Assembly: GCA_050953825.1 (NCBI GenBank)
Contig: JBMNNF010000001.1
Coordinates: forward strand, 10,420 to 74,419
Source: DUQW01 sp050953825
GTDB taxonomy: Bacteria > Bacillota_I > Bacilli_A > Acholeplasmatales > Acholeplasmataceae
Direction: 5' to 3'
DNA: 64,000 nucleotides
In this document: positions 42,946 through 51,971 of the stretch, in pieces
How the letters are laid out: each line of letters begins with the position of its first letter
How positions within the stretch are numbered: the stretch's first letter is position 1
Notes under the pieces: generated by a model
The model's input: the letters and a program-made list of their open reading frames with translations, nothing else
What the model was told of the DNA's origin: nothing
Databases searched by the model: none
Position numbers and translations under genes: made by a program

Positions 42946-44910
42946 ATGTCAAAAGAAGTTTTTAAGTTGGTCGCTCCATATGAACCTAAGGGTGACCAAA
43001 TAAACGCTATTTATGAAATAGAACACAATTTTAATAAAGGAATTAAAGAACAAATCTTACTTGGTGCTACTGGTACCGGTAAGACTTTTACGATTGCTAA
43101 TATTATTCAAACTTTAGGTAAGAAAACATTAATTATGGCACCTAATAAAACTTTAGCGGGACAATTATATGGTGAATTGAAATCTTTTTTTCCGAATAAT
43201 CGAGTTGAATATTTCATTTCATATTATGATTATTATCAACCGGAGGCATATGTTGTCTCAAGTGATACTTATATTGAAAAAGATGCGGCAATTAATGATG
43301 AAATTGATGAGTTAAGGCACTCAGCTACTTCATCGCTTATTTCTAATGATGATGTTATTGTGGTGGCATCAGTTTCATGCATATATGGGATCGGTGATAT
43401 TGAAGAATATAAAAATTCAGTTATCTTTTTAAGAAAAGGTGAGGAGTTTGGACGTTCTAAACTATTAAATAAATTAGTCGATCTTTCATATGAAAGAAGT
43501 GATGTTGATTTTAAAAGAGGAACTTTTAGAGTAAGAGGCGATGTTGTTGATATCATTCCAATTAACGAGCGTTCGAGTGGAACTAGAGTTTCTTTCTTTG
43601 GTGATGAAATTGATGAAATTAGAGAGTTTGATATTGTGACAGGGTCAACTTTAGAAGAAGTCGCTTTTGTTACAATACCACCGGCAACTCATTTCGTAAC
43701 TAGTCCAGAAAAATTGAAAATTGCCATTGAAAGAATTAGACAAGAATTAGATGAAAGAATTAAATATTTTACTGATAATAATATGTTGTTAGAGGCTCAA
43801 AGAATTAAAATGAGAACCGAGTATGATTTAGAGTTATTAGAAGAATTAGGGTTTTGTAGTGGTGTTGAAAACTATTCGAGACATTTAGCTTTAAGAGAAG
43901 AAGGAGAAACTCCGAATACTTTAATCGATTTTTTTGGTGATGATTTTTTAATGATTATTGACGAATCGCATGTTGCGGTTCCGCAAATTAGAGGAATGTT
44001 TAATGGTGATAGATCAAGAAAAACAACTTTAGTTGAGCATGGATTTAGATTACCAAGTGCACTTGATAATCGACCTTTAAGATTTAAAGAATTTGAAAAA
44101 AAGGTTGATAAAGTATTATATTTATCGGCTACACCAGGCGATTATGAGTTAGATAAAGGGATTCCTGTAGTTGAACAAATTATTCGTCCAACATATTTAG
44201 TTGACCCAGAAATAGAAGTAAGACCTACTTTAGGACAAATTGATGATTTATATTATGAAATACAAAAACGTATCTTAAATGATGAACGGGTTTTAGTTAC
44301 TACTCTTACAATTAAAATGAGTGAAGATCTAACAACTTACTTTAAGGAAAAAGGATTAAAAGTAGCTTATCTTCATAGTAAGATTAAACCACTTGAAAGA
44401 ATCGTTATTTTAAGAGATTTAAGATTAGGTAAGTATGACGTATTAGTTGGAATTAACTTATTAAGGGAAGGATTAGACTTACCAGAAGTATCATTAGTTG
44501 CCATTTTAGATGCTGATAAACAAGGATTTTTAAGATCAACTAGATCACTGATTCAAACAACCGGTAGAGCCGCTAGAAATGTTAACGGCAAGGTCATTAT
44601 GTATGCTGATGAAATTTCAACTTCGATGGAAGAAGCGATTCATGAAACGAATCGCCGACGTCAGATTCAACAAAATTTTAACTTAAAATACAACTTAACT
44701 CCAGTAACGATATCTAAAGAAATTAGAGATAAAATTGGTTTAAATCAAGTTTTACAAGAAAATAAAAATTATGATAAGTTATCCAGAAAAGAAATTGATA
44801 AAGAAGTATCAATTTTGGAAACTAGAATGAAAGAGGCGGCTAAAAATTTAGAATTTGAATTAGCTGCTGAAATTAGAGACTTAATTTACGAACTAAAAGC
44901 ATCAAAATAA
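42946..44910 (+). CDS. uvrB: Excinuclease ABC subunit B
   Basis: 654 residues from the ATG at 42946, since the longer frame begins in pfkA. Walker A LGATGTGKTF, the beta-hairpin YYDYYQPEAYV, DESHV (motif II), LSATPGDYE, and LIQTTGRAARN (motif VI) are in order, and a C-terminal UVR motif (EAAKNLEFELAAEIRDLIYEL region) binds UvrC. UvrB verifies DNA damage in nucleotide excision repair. UvrA and UvrC are not in the window; in many Bacillota uvrB precedes uvrA. Confidence 0.97.
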   Translation: MSKEVFKLVAPYEPKGDQINAIYEIEHNFNKGIKEQILLGATGTGKTFTIANIIQTLGKKTLIMAPNKTLAGQLYGELKSFFPNNRVEYFISYYDYYQPEAYVVSSDTYIEKDAAINDEIDELRHSATSSLISNDDVIVVASVSCIYGIGDIEEYKNSVIFLRKGEEFGRSKLLNKLVDLSYERSDVDFKRGTFRVRGDVVDIIPINERSSGTRVSFFGDEIDEIREFDIVTGSTLEEVAFVTIPPATHFVTSPEKLKIAIERIRQELDERIKYFTDNNMLLEAQRIKMRTEYDLELLEELGFCSGVENYSRHLALREEGETPNTLIDFFGDDFLMIIDESHVAVPQIRGMFNGDRSRKTTLVEHGFRLPSALDNRPLRFKEFEKKVDKVLYLSATPGDYELDKGIPVVEQIIRPTYLVDPEIEVRPTLGQIDDLYYEIQKRILNDERVLVTTLTIKMSEDLTTYFKEKGLKVAYLHSKIKPLERIVILRDLRLGKYDVLVGINLLREGLDLPEVSLVAILDADKQGFLRSTRSLIQTTGRAARNVNGKVIMYADEISTSMEEAIHETNRRRQIQQNFNLKYNLTPVTISKEIRDKIGLNQVLQENKNYDKLSRKEIDKEVSILETRMKEAAKNLEFELAAEIRDLIYELKASK

Positions 44911-44952
44911 TTCACATATATTTATAGGTCTATTTATAAAAAGTCTAAATAC

Positions 44953-44981
44953 TTGAATACTTTTCTTTTTAATGTTATATT
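44953..44981 (+). promoter_or_regulatory. Promoter of the Mn/Zn transporter operon
   Basis: -35 TTGAAT (44953-44958), 17-base spacer, extended -10 TGtTATATT with the hexamer at 44976-44981. The expected start is near 44988. No clear MntR, Zur or AdcR box is visible around it. Confidence 0.7.
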
Positions 44982-45007
44982 AGAAGTGTAACAAGGAGGA
45001 CTTGAAA

Positions 45008-46006
45008 ATGAAGAAAAAAATAACCCTAATATTTGTTACGTTGTTATTAATAAGTTTGTTAGCCGGATGTGAGTCTCCGAAGAAAAAATATAAAGAATTT
45101 GTTAATGCTGAAGAAATTAAAATTGTTGCCACAACTTCAATGTTAGCTGATATGGTAAAAACGATTGGTGGTAATAGAGTAGTTGTTCATCAACTAATGA
45201 CACCAGGAGTGGATCCACACTCATATATTCCGACCAAACTGGATCATGATTATTTACTGTCAGCTGATGTGATTTTAATTAATGGATTATATTTAGAAGC
45301 TCAACTTGGTGAGACTATTAAACATATTTCTAATCGTGGTGTTAAAGTTATTGAAGCCGGTGAAATTTTAGTTTTAAAACATGAGAATAGTAATGAAGAT
45401 AATGTTAAATTATTGAGTTGGGAAGAAGAGGAACACGAAGGCCACAATCATGGCGCCTTATTATATGATCCTCATTTTTGGTTTAATGTTGATTATTGGA
45501 TTATAGTAGCTAGATATTTTACTGATGAAATATCAAAATTTTATCCGAATCATCAAAATTATTTTGAATTAAGATATCAAAGTTATTTATCAGAACTAAA
45601 TGCGTTAAATAATTATATTATGGCAAGAGTTAATGAAGTAGCGGAAAATAAAAGAATTTTATTTACCGCCCATGATGCATTTGGTTATTTTGGAAATAGA
45701 TATGGCTTTGAAGTTAATGCGGTATTAGGAATTTCAACTGAAGATGAAGCGAGTATAACCGATATTGAGAATCTAGTTGAATTAGCAATTACTAAAGGCG
45801 TTGAAGTTATTTTTATTGAAACATCAGTTCCACAAAAAACGATTGATGCGATTATTGAATCAGCTAGAGCCAAAAAACATACAATTCGGATTGGTGGTGA
45901 ATTGTTTTCTGATTCGCTTGATAGTCCTGATGGAAAAGGTAATACGTATGTTAATATGCTTAAATATAATATTGACACCATTGTTGATGCGATTAATGCG
46001 AATTAA
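45008..46006 (+). CDS. Mn/Zn ABC transporter substrate-binding lipoprotein (cluster 9 family)
   Basis: 332 residues from the ATG at 45008, seven bases after AAGGAGGA. The signal peptide ends in lipobox LAGC. Metal ligands of the TroA/PsaA/ZnuA family are visible: PHSY, PHFWFN, FTAHDAFGYF, and a terminal acidic site near SLDSP. A short His-rich stretch (HEGHNH) in the loop before the second ligand is more often found in zinc-binding members. It captures divalent metal outside the membrane. Zinc versus manganese cannot be settled from the sequence. Confidence 0.92.
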   Translation: MKKKITLIFVTLLLISLLAGCESPKKKYKEFVNAEEIKIVATTSMLADMVKTIGGNRVVVHQLMTPGVDPHSYIPTKLDHDYLLSADVILINGLYLEAQLGETIKHISNRGVKVIEAGEILVLKHENSNEDNVKLLSWEEEEHEGHNHGALLYDPHFWFNVDYWIIVARYFTDEISKFYPNHQNYFELRYQSYLSELNALNNYIMARVNEVAENKRILFTAHDAFGYFGNRYGFEVNAVLGISTEDEASITDIENLVELAITKGVEVIFIETSVPQKTIDAIIESARAKKHTIRIGGELFSDSLDSPDGKGNTYVNMLKYNIDTIVDAINAN

Positions 46007-46020
46007 AGAAAGTGATTTAA

Positions 46021-46764
46021 ATGGAAAATAAAGATTATATTATTGTTGAAGACTTAACAATTTCATATGATATTAAACCAGTGTTATGGGATATAGATTT
46101 AAAAATTCCACAAGGAGCCTTAATGGCAATTGTCGGTCCTAATGGTGCTGGAAAGTCAACTTTAATCAAAGGCATGTTAGACTTAGTGAATGTGGTTACT
46201 GGTTATGTTACTTTTTTTGGTAAGCCATATCACGAAATGAAACGCAAGATTGCCTATGTTCCACAACGTGGTTCAGTTGATTGGGATTTCCCAACAACTG
46301 TTTTTGATGTGGTGTTAATGGGACGATATGGCAATATTGGTTGGATTAGAAGACCAACCAAAGAAGATAAACAAATTGCCCTAAATTGTTTAGAACGAGT
46401 TGGAATGACCAAATATAAATCTAGACAAATTTCAGAATTATCTGGTGGTCAACAACAACGAGTTTTTTTGGCAAGAGCTTTAGCTCAAAAAGCTGATATC
46501 TATATTATGGATGAACCTTTCCAAGGTGTCGATGTGGTTACTGAAGAAGCGATTGTTAATATTTTTAAAACATTAAAAGCGGAAGGAAAAACTTTAATTA
46601 TTGTTCATCATGATTTAAAAACCGTTCCTGAATACTTTGATCACGTCGCTTTAATTAATTTAGAAGTGATTGCCTCTGGTAAAGTGGAAGATGTATTTAC
46701 TGAAGAAAATATCAGTAAAACTTATCAAGAAAGATCACTTAAGAGGAATAAAGACAATGTTTAA
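46021..46764 (+). CDS. Mn/Zn ABC transporter ATP-binding protein
   Basis: 247 residues. Walker A GPNGAGKST, Q-loop YVPQRGSVDWDFPTTVFDVV (the WDFP text is typical of MntB/TroB/ZnuC-type ATPases), signature LSGGQQQR, Walker B YIMDEPFQGVD and VHHDLKT (H-loop) are all intact. It energises the two permeases that follow. A 14-base gap separates it from the binding-protein gene, and its end overlaps the permease start by eight bases. Confidence 0.95.
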   Translation: MENKDYIIVEDLTISYDIKPVLWDIDLKIPQGALMAIVGPNGAGKSTLIKGMLDLVNVVTGYVTFFGKPYHEMKRKIAYVPQRGSVDWDFPTTVFDVVLMGRYGNIGWIRRPTKEDKQIALNCLERVGMTKYKSRQISELSGGQQQRVFLARALAQKADIYIMDEPFQGVDVVTEEAIVNIFKTLKAEGKTLIIVHHDLKTVPEYFDHVALINLEVIASGKVEDVFTEENISKTYQERSLKRNKDNV

Positions 46765-47800
46765 TATTTTACTTCAAATGACTCCTGCCTTATCTAGAGT
46801 CTTAGTTACTAGCGTGGTTCTAGGTTTTTTAGCTGGTTCATTTGGAGTTTTTATTGTATTAAAAAAACAAGCTCTTGCTGGTGATACCATTGCTCACTCA
46901 GCTTTGCCTGGAGTTGTATTATCATTTATTCTTTTTCAGTCTAAAGAATTAGAAATCTTGTTAATTGGTGCGGCTGTTTCTGGGTTTATTTCAATAGCGA
47001 TATTTAATATTATAAAGAAATATTCTAAGATTAAAAATGATGCTACACTAGCGATATTGTTAGCTGGATTTTTTGGTTTAGGAAGAATGATGTTGTCAGT
47101 GGTTCAAAGATCAAATAATGCTGGAGCCTCTGGGTTAAGCTCGTTTATTTTTGGTCAAGCGGCTACTATATTACTGAAAGATATGTTTTTAACAGTTGGC
47201 GTGGCAATAATAGTAAATGTCATAATAATGCTGTTTTGGAAAGAATTTAAGATTCAAACTTTTAATCCTGAATACTTTAATTCATTAGGATTTAATTCAA
47301 AAATAGTTGATGTGTTATTTTCAATTTTAATCGTATTAGTTGTAGTTGCCGGAATTCAAATGGTCGGTGTGGTATTGATTAGTGCACTATTAATTGCCCC
47401 AGCAGTTGCAGCACGACAATTGAATCACCGGTTATGGATTAATTATCTAGCGGCCGGTTTAATTGGCGCTATTTCTGGTTTTGCTGGTGTTTTACTAGCT
47501 AATCGTTTTAATTTACCACCCGGACCAATGATTATTGTTGTTTTAACCTCAATTACACTATTATCATTACTCATTTCTAAAAATGGTGTAATTACTAAAA
47601 CTTTTAAACAAGTTAGACACAGTTACTATTTAAAAAAATATGCTGATTTAATTCGTTTTTATCATGATGAAAAAGTATCTGATGATAATCTTAATTTATT
47701 ACTTGAAAAAGATTATTTAATTAAAGAAGATGGAAAATACCAAATTAGTGATTTAGGTATTAAAAAGGTTAATTTAATATTAGGTGATCGAAATGACTAG
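46757..47800 (+). CDS. Metal ABC transporter permease 1 with C-terminal winged-helix-like tail
   Basis: 347 residues from the ATG at 46757 (AAGAGG ten bases upstream). About eight hydrophobic helices make an ABC-3 family permease (AGDTIAHSALPGVVL, GVVLISALLIAPAVAARQL). The final ~65 residues are soluble, with a winged-helix-like ending, LLLEKDYLIKEDGKYQISDLGIKKVN, as occurs in some TroC-type permeases. Such a tail resembles the DNA-binding or metal-responsive region of DtxR-type proteins. Its end overlaps the next permease by eight bases. Confidence 0.9.
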   Translation: MFNILLQMTPALSRVLVTSVVLGFLAGSFGVFIVLKKQALAGDTIAHSALPGVVLSFILFQSKELEILLIGAAVSGFISIAIFNIIKKYSKIKNDATLAILLAGFFGLGRMMLSVVQRSNNAGASGLSSFIFGQAATILLKDMFLTVGVAIIVNVIIMLFWKEFKIQTFNPEYFNSLGFNSKIVDVLFSILIVLVVVAGIQMVGVVLISALLIAPAVAARQLNHRLWINYLAAGLIGAISGFAGVLLANRFNLPPGPMIIVVLTSITLLSLLISKNGVITKTFKQVRHSYYLKKYADLIRFYHDEKVSDDNLNLLLEKDYLIKEDGKYQISDLGIKKVNLILGDRND

Positions 47801-48899
47801 TAGTTTAGCAATTATTTTAATTGCAGTAGTAACGGCGATTGCATCATCAATTATTGGATTATTTTTAGTTTTAAGAAAAATGTCAATGCTAATTGATGCC
47901 ATATCGCATACGGTATTATTTGGCATTGTTGTTGGTTTTTTGATAACTAACGATATTAATTCGCCGTGGGTTGTGATTGCGGCAACTGCTACTGGAGTTT
48001 TTACTTCGTGGCTAATTGAATTATTAATCAAAAGTAAGAAAATATCAGAAGATGCTGCCACAGGAGTTGTCTTTCCGTTATTATTTTCAATTGCCATCTT
48101 AATTGTTAGTTCACCAAATACCAATTTAAGAAACACTAATATTAATGTTGACAGTATTTTTATTGGTCACATCGAGTTAGCAAGTTTAGAATTACTCCAT
48201 GTTGGAGCAATAACTATCCCTAAAAATTTGATTTTACCATTAATCATTTTATTGATAAATATTGTGTTTATCGTAGTTTTCTATAAAGAATTAAAGATTA
48301 TGTCTTTTGATGAAGCATTAGCCAAAGTATTAGGTTTTTCTCCAATTATTATTCACTATTTATTAACTACTTTAGTATCGGCAACTGCAGTAATCGCCTT
48401 TGATTTAGTTGGTGCGATTATGGTGGTATCGCTGATGATAGGACCTGGAGCTACAGCACTAATGGTAACAAAAGACCTAAAACAAACCATTTTAGTTACT
48501 ATATTAGTAGCGGTATTTAATGTTTTAGTAGGATATTTCATTGGTGATTTCTTGGTATTACCAATATCTGGTGGTATATCTGTCACCACAATGATAGTTT
48601 TTTTAATTACAGCATTAGGTAATCATAGAAGTGGAATTATTGTTAATATCTTTAAACGAAGACAATTAAAATATATTTATAAAGTTGTTGCGATGTTAGT
48701 TCACGTTAAAAATCACGAAGGTGCTGCTGATGAAAGAGAAGAAATCGCCTTAGATACAATTATTTCAATGCTGAATTGGAGTGAGAAAGAATTTAATGAT
48801 GTTTATGAATATACGTTAAGTAAAAATTATATAAAATTAGAAAATAATATTATTAGAATAACTACTGAAGGCATCAAATTTAAGGAGCAATATTTATGA
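47793..48899 (+). CDS. Metal ABC transporter permease 2 with C-terminal winged-helix-like tail
   Basis: 368 residues from the ATG at 47793 (AGGTGA just upstream); a GTG at 47784 is too near that site. ABC-3 family permease with AISHTVLFGIVVG and AIMVVSLMIGPGATALMVT. The soluble tail (about residues 285-368) again looks winged-helix-like: DTIISMLNWSEKEFNDVYEYTLSKNYI...ITTEGIKF. Together with permease 1 it forms the membrane channel as a heterodimer, as in TroCD. A four-base overlap links it to the following dehydratase gene. Confidence 0.9.
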   Translation: MTSSLAIILIAVVTAIASSIIGLFLVLRKMSMLIDAISHTVLFGIVVGFLITNDINSPWVVIAATATGVFTSWLIELLIKSKKISEDAATGVVFPLLFSIAILIVSSPNTNLRNTNINVDSIFIGHIELASLELLHVGAITIPKNLILPLIILLINIVFIVVFYKELKIMSFDEALAKVLGFSPIIIHYLLTTLVSATAVIAFDLVGAIMVVSLMIGPGATALMVTKDLKQTILVTILVAVFNVLVGYFIGDFLVLPISGGISVTTMIVFLITALGNHRSGIIVNIFKRRQLKYIYKVVAMLVHVKNHEGAADEREEIALDTIISMLNWSEKEFNDVYEYTLSKNYIKLENNIIRITTEGIKFKEQYL

Positions 48900-49909
48900 A
48901 AGTAATGTTAATTGGCGGTACTGGGTTACTTGGTTTTGAAACTGCGAAAATATTGGCAAAAAATAATCACAAGATTATTTCTTTTGCCTTGCCTCCAAAA
49001 CCAAAATATCTTGATATTCCTAAAAATATGGAATTAATTTTAGAAAATTATACAAATATAAAGGATGAAGATTTACTAAAATATATGAAAGGTTGTGAGG
49101 GGCTAGTCTTTGCTGCCGGAATTGATGAAAGAGTAGAAGGACCAAAACCAATCTATGACCTTTATTATCAACACAACATTCAACCTCTAAAAAGATTATT
49201 ACCCCTAGCAAAGAAAGCTGGGATTAAAAATGTTGTTATTTTAGGGTCCTACTTTTCTTATTTTAATAAGATTTGGCCAGAATTAGAATTAGAAAAACAC
49301 CATCCATATATTAAATCAAGAGTTGATCAAGAAAAGTTAGCTTTTTCATTTGTTGATACGAATTTTAATGTAGCCGTAGTTGAAATACCCTATGTTTTTG
49401 GAATCCAAGAAGGTAGACAACCAGTTTGGACAATATTAGTTGGTGAAATTTTGAAGATGAAAAGAAGAACTTATTGGACCAAAGGTGGAACAACGATGAT
49501 TACCGCAAGACAAGCTGGTGAAGCGATATATGGAGCATTAATGAAAAACAAAGGTGCTAATTCTTATCCAATCGGTTATTACAATATGACATGGACTGAA
49601 ATGTTGGAAATTTTCCATGAAGCTTTAGATCGGAAAAAACATAAAATTACTATAATCCCTAATTTTTTATATAAAATATATGCTAGGAAGTTAACAAGAA
49701 TTAATAATAAAAATAATATTGAAAGCGGGTTAAATTTAATTAAGTTTTCCGATTTACAATCAAAAAAACAATTTATTGATCCAGAAATTTCAGTTAAATT
49801 AGGCGTAACTCCTGATGATATTAGAAAAGAAATTATTAATTCTGTAACACTAAGCAGAGAAGTATTAATTAAAAAAGATTTGAAATTGACCAAAATGAAA
49901 TATGAATAG
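48896..49909 (+). CDS. NAD(P)-dependent epimerase/dehydratase (extended SDR)
   Basis: 337 residues. GGTGLLG at residues 7-13 binds the dinucleotide. HHPYIKSRVDQEK is the active-site region, where the usual YxxxK is read as YxxxR, a conservative change that may alter the reaction. The C-terminal half (NMTWTEMLEIFHEAL) is the substrate-binding domain of extended SDRs acting on nucleotide sugars. It is fused by ATGA overlap to the metal transporter operon, a surprising partner. Substrate unknown. Confidence 0.8.
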   Translation: MKVMLIGGTGLLGFETAKILAKNNHKIISFALPPKPKYLDIPKNMELILENYTNIKDEDLLKYMKGCEGLVFAAGIDERVEGPKPIYDLYYQHNIQPLKRLLPLAKKAGIKNVVILGSYFSYFNKIWPELELEKHHPYIKSRVDQEKLAFSFVDTNFNVAVVEIPYVFGIQEGRQPVWTILVGEILKMKRRTYWTKGGTTMITARQAGEAIYGALMKNKGANSYPIGYYNMTWTEMLEIFHEALDRKKHKITIIPNFLYKIYARKLTRINNKNNIESGLNLIKFSDLQSKKQFIDPEISVKLGVTPDDIRKEIINSVTLSREVLIKKDLKLTKMKYE

Positions 49910-49965
49910 TAAAATGGATTAATCATTGTCAAGCAGACACGTAAAATAAAAAAAATTATATCATT

Positions 49966-50003
49966 AAGGCTTGATTTCTATATTGAATAGGAATCAAGCC
50001 TTT
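49966..50003 (+). terminator. Long stem-loop ending the metal-transporter operon
   Basis: Arms AAGGCTTGATTTCTAT (49966-49981) and ATAGGAATCAAGCCTT (49987-50002) pair over 16 positions (one T-G wobble) around ATTGA. Only three Ts follow, but stem strength and position support a terminator. Confidence 0.7.
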
Positions 50004-50332
50004 AAATATAACTTGAATACGTTCGCTTTTACAAAAATTGATGTATTTACCAATTTCTCTATTTAAAGATTCGTATAAATATTTTTTGTTTTAATGGTGG
50101 CATAATTTCATTTTAATATCTTAATATTTAGTGGTACAGTCTCGTATTAACATTAACAAAGAGTAGTTAAATTTTGAAAATGTATAATGAAATCTCAAAT
50201 GCGTTAATATAAATATATTGTTATTAACTATTCTTATAGTATCAATTATTACTGCGTATATTTAAATTGATAATCATTCTTATTCTTATTACCAAAAAAG
50301 TGAATTTGCAATAAAACTATAATTATGATAAG
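50004..50332. other. 329-base gap without a recognisable gene
   Basis: Very AT-rich sequence with stops in all frames and no ribosome binding site followed by a plausible coding region. Near its end, TGATAATCATTCTTA (50268-50282) partly matches the Fur-family 7-1-7 box TGATAATnATTATCA, and TATAAT (50318-50323) may be the -10 for the decayed gene that follows. No RNA fold is convincing by eye. Confidence 0.4.
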
Positions 50333-50911
50333 GTGAAAGTGAAACAAACATGTAAAATAAAACAAAAGCGAAAAGGAAAGGTGAGATACTTTGTTGAATC
50401 AAAAAAAATTACAAGGATTATAATCATTATTTTACTATTTACACTGATTTTTTTAAAGTTATCTTTTTTAACTGAAGGAAGTTTTTGTGCGAAAACAATT
50501 TATGAAGATGATGGAATTATATATGAAAAATATACAAAAAATAACATTGACGATAAAATAAATAATAAAATAATTATAGAAGCTGTTGAAGATTCGACTA
50601 ATATAGAGGAATTATCGTACTTAGAAAAGGACAACAAATCTTCTCAAATTTTAAAGTTAAATTTTATTAAGGGTAGCAAATGGAAAATTTTGAAAGCTAT
50701 TGAAGAATTAGAAAAGTTAGAAATGGTTTTGGTGGCCAAACCAAACTATTTATTAGGGATAGAATTTGATGAACACATGGGTTTTAACAACTCCACTCCT
50801 AACGATTTTTTATTTAACAAATAATGGGCTTTGGGTTTGGGACCTGGTGGAGCAAGAGTAGAACAAGCGTGGTCTATTTGTAGCATAAATAATGGAAGAG
50901 GATTAAAATGA
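50333..50911 (+). pseudogene. Decayed subtilisin-like (S8) protease: propeptide and start of the catalytic domain only
   Basis: A GTG-started frame encodes a basic start, a signal-like helix (near 28-46), and a propeptide-like region ending in LKAIEELEKLEMVLVAKPNYLL, the I9-inhibitor pattern of S8 prodomains. Next comes STPNDFLFNK, the 'PNDP.F..QW' start of mature subtilases, interrupted by TAA (50822-50824). Beyond that stop, in the same frame, WALGLGPGGARVEQAWSI continues the subtilase pattern up to TGA at 50909. The catalytic Asp, His and Ser regions are missing, so a deletion followed or accompanied the nonsense change. The remnant's TGA overlaps the ATG of the next lipoprotein. Confidence 0.7.
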
Positions 50912-51372
50912 TTAAAAAAATAACAATGAGTCTAATAATAATTATATCTATATTTTCATTAAGTTCTTGCTATCAAAGAAACGATAGTGAAACCCAGCCG
51001 AGAAATAATGATTATAAATTATTTACTTTAAATGAAGCCTATAATATGGGATTAATAACGAAAGATGATTTAGAAATATTAAATTATCGAAATAAAAACT
51101 CGCGGGATATAGATGATTGGGATTTAGTTTTAGATTCAAATATTGAAAATAAAATAATTGAAGAAAGAAAAAAACAGATATCAGGAATGGGTAAAAATCC
51201 TGATTCATATAATTTTATTATTTTCTATTTTGGAGAATTTAATGGAGCTTATGCTGTGCAATTTAATTATGTAATCAATGAATATGATTCATATTATTCT
51301 TACGAATATGTCTGCGGATTCACATTTTATTATCGTATGAATGACAGAATATATATCTATTATGAAAAATAG
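50908..51372 (+). CDS. Orphan lipoprotein, accessory region
   Basis: 154 residues with an N-terminal hydrophobic helix and lipobox LSSC (C22), then a polar, Asn/Tyr-rich exported domain with FNYVINEYDSYYSYEYVCGF near the end. No known fold is recognised. GAAGAGG lies eight bases before the ATG. It starts inside the last codons of the decayed subtilase frame (ATGA). The low complexity and Tyr/Asn content are unlike the housekeeping genes nearby, consistent with accessory DNA. Confidence 0.65.
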   Translation: MIKKITMSLIIIISIFSLSSCYQRNDSETQPRNNDYKLFTLNEAYNMGLITKDDLEILNYRNKNSRDIDDWDLVLDSNIENKIIEERKKQISGMGKNPDSYNFIIFYFGEFNGAYAVQFNYVINEYDSYYSYEYVCGFTFYYRMNDRIYIYYEK

Positions 51373-51389
51373 ATTAAGGCGGGTATTAT

Positions 51390-51854
51390 ATGATAAAGAA
51401 ATTTTTTATGTTTACATTAATATTTTTAAGTATTCCTTTGCTTTCTTCGTGCAAAAGTAAAAATATCAAATATGTTGATTATGATTGGCAATTTTCAGTT
51501 AAAACACCTTACAGTTTTGGACCTGTAATAATTACGACAGAACAGGAAATGAAATCAACATTTGAGAATGTGGAATATTATTGGGTAAATGACAAATCTA
51601 TCTTTGATATTTATAACAAAAGATATTTTAAGAATAAAGATTTAATAGTGTTCCAATATTGGATTTCTGGATGTCCAGAAATAGTTATAAGTTTAGATAA
51701 AATTGAAATTTCGGATAATACATTAATAGTTGTTTTAAACATGGAGGGTAGCGTTGCTTCTAATGCGGTGTTAACAAGACACTTCTTTCTTGAAATGAAA
51801 AAAGGTATATATAAACCAGATATGGGAATTGACATATTTTTTAAGATAAAATAA
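51390..51854 (+). CDS. Orphan lipoprotein, accessory region
   Basis: 154 residues, the same length as its neighbour 17 bases upstream. The signal peptide ends in lipobox LLSSC, followed by a beta-rich domain with a short DWQFSVKTP stretch and LIVFQYWISGCPEIV. No family is recognised, and apart from the leader (MIKK...SSC) I see no strong similarity to the upstream lipoprotein. The second gene of a likely two-lipoprotein unit. AGGCGGG precedes the ATG. Confidence 0.65.
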   Translation: MIKKFFMFTLIFLSIPLLSSCKSKNIKYVDYDWQFSVKTPYSFGPVIITTEQEMKSTFENVEYYWVNDKSIFDIYNKRYFKNKDLIVFQYWISGCPEIVISLDKIEISDNTLIVVLNMEGSVASNAVLTRHFFLEMKKGIYKPDMGIDIFFKIK

Positions 51855-51971
51855 TTATCAAAAAAGCGATTCGTAGAGGGATGCTACGCCAATAGAGATT
51901 ATTGAATTTGTTTAATTAAATTTTGAAGTATCATATCATTGAGTTCAAATCTGTTTTTTAATTGGATTTTT

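Noticed and set aside
51855..51971. CGTAG...CTACG hairpin as a terminator between the lipoproteins and pepT
   Set aside because: Five pairs only; on the minus strand a T run lies nearby but is not adjacent to the stem.
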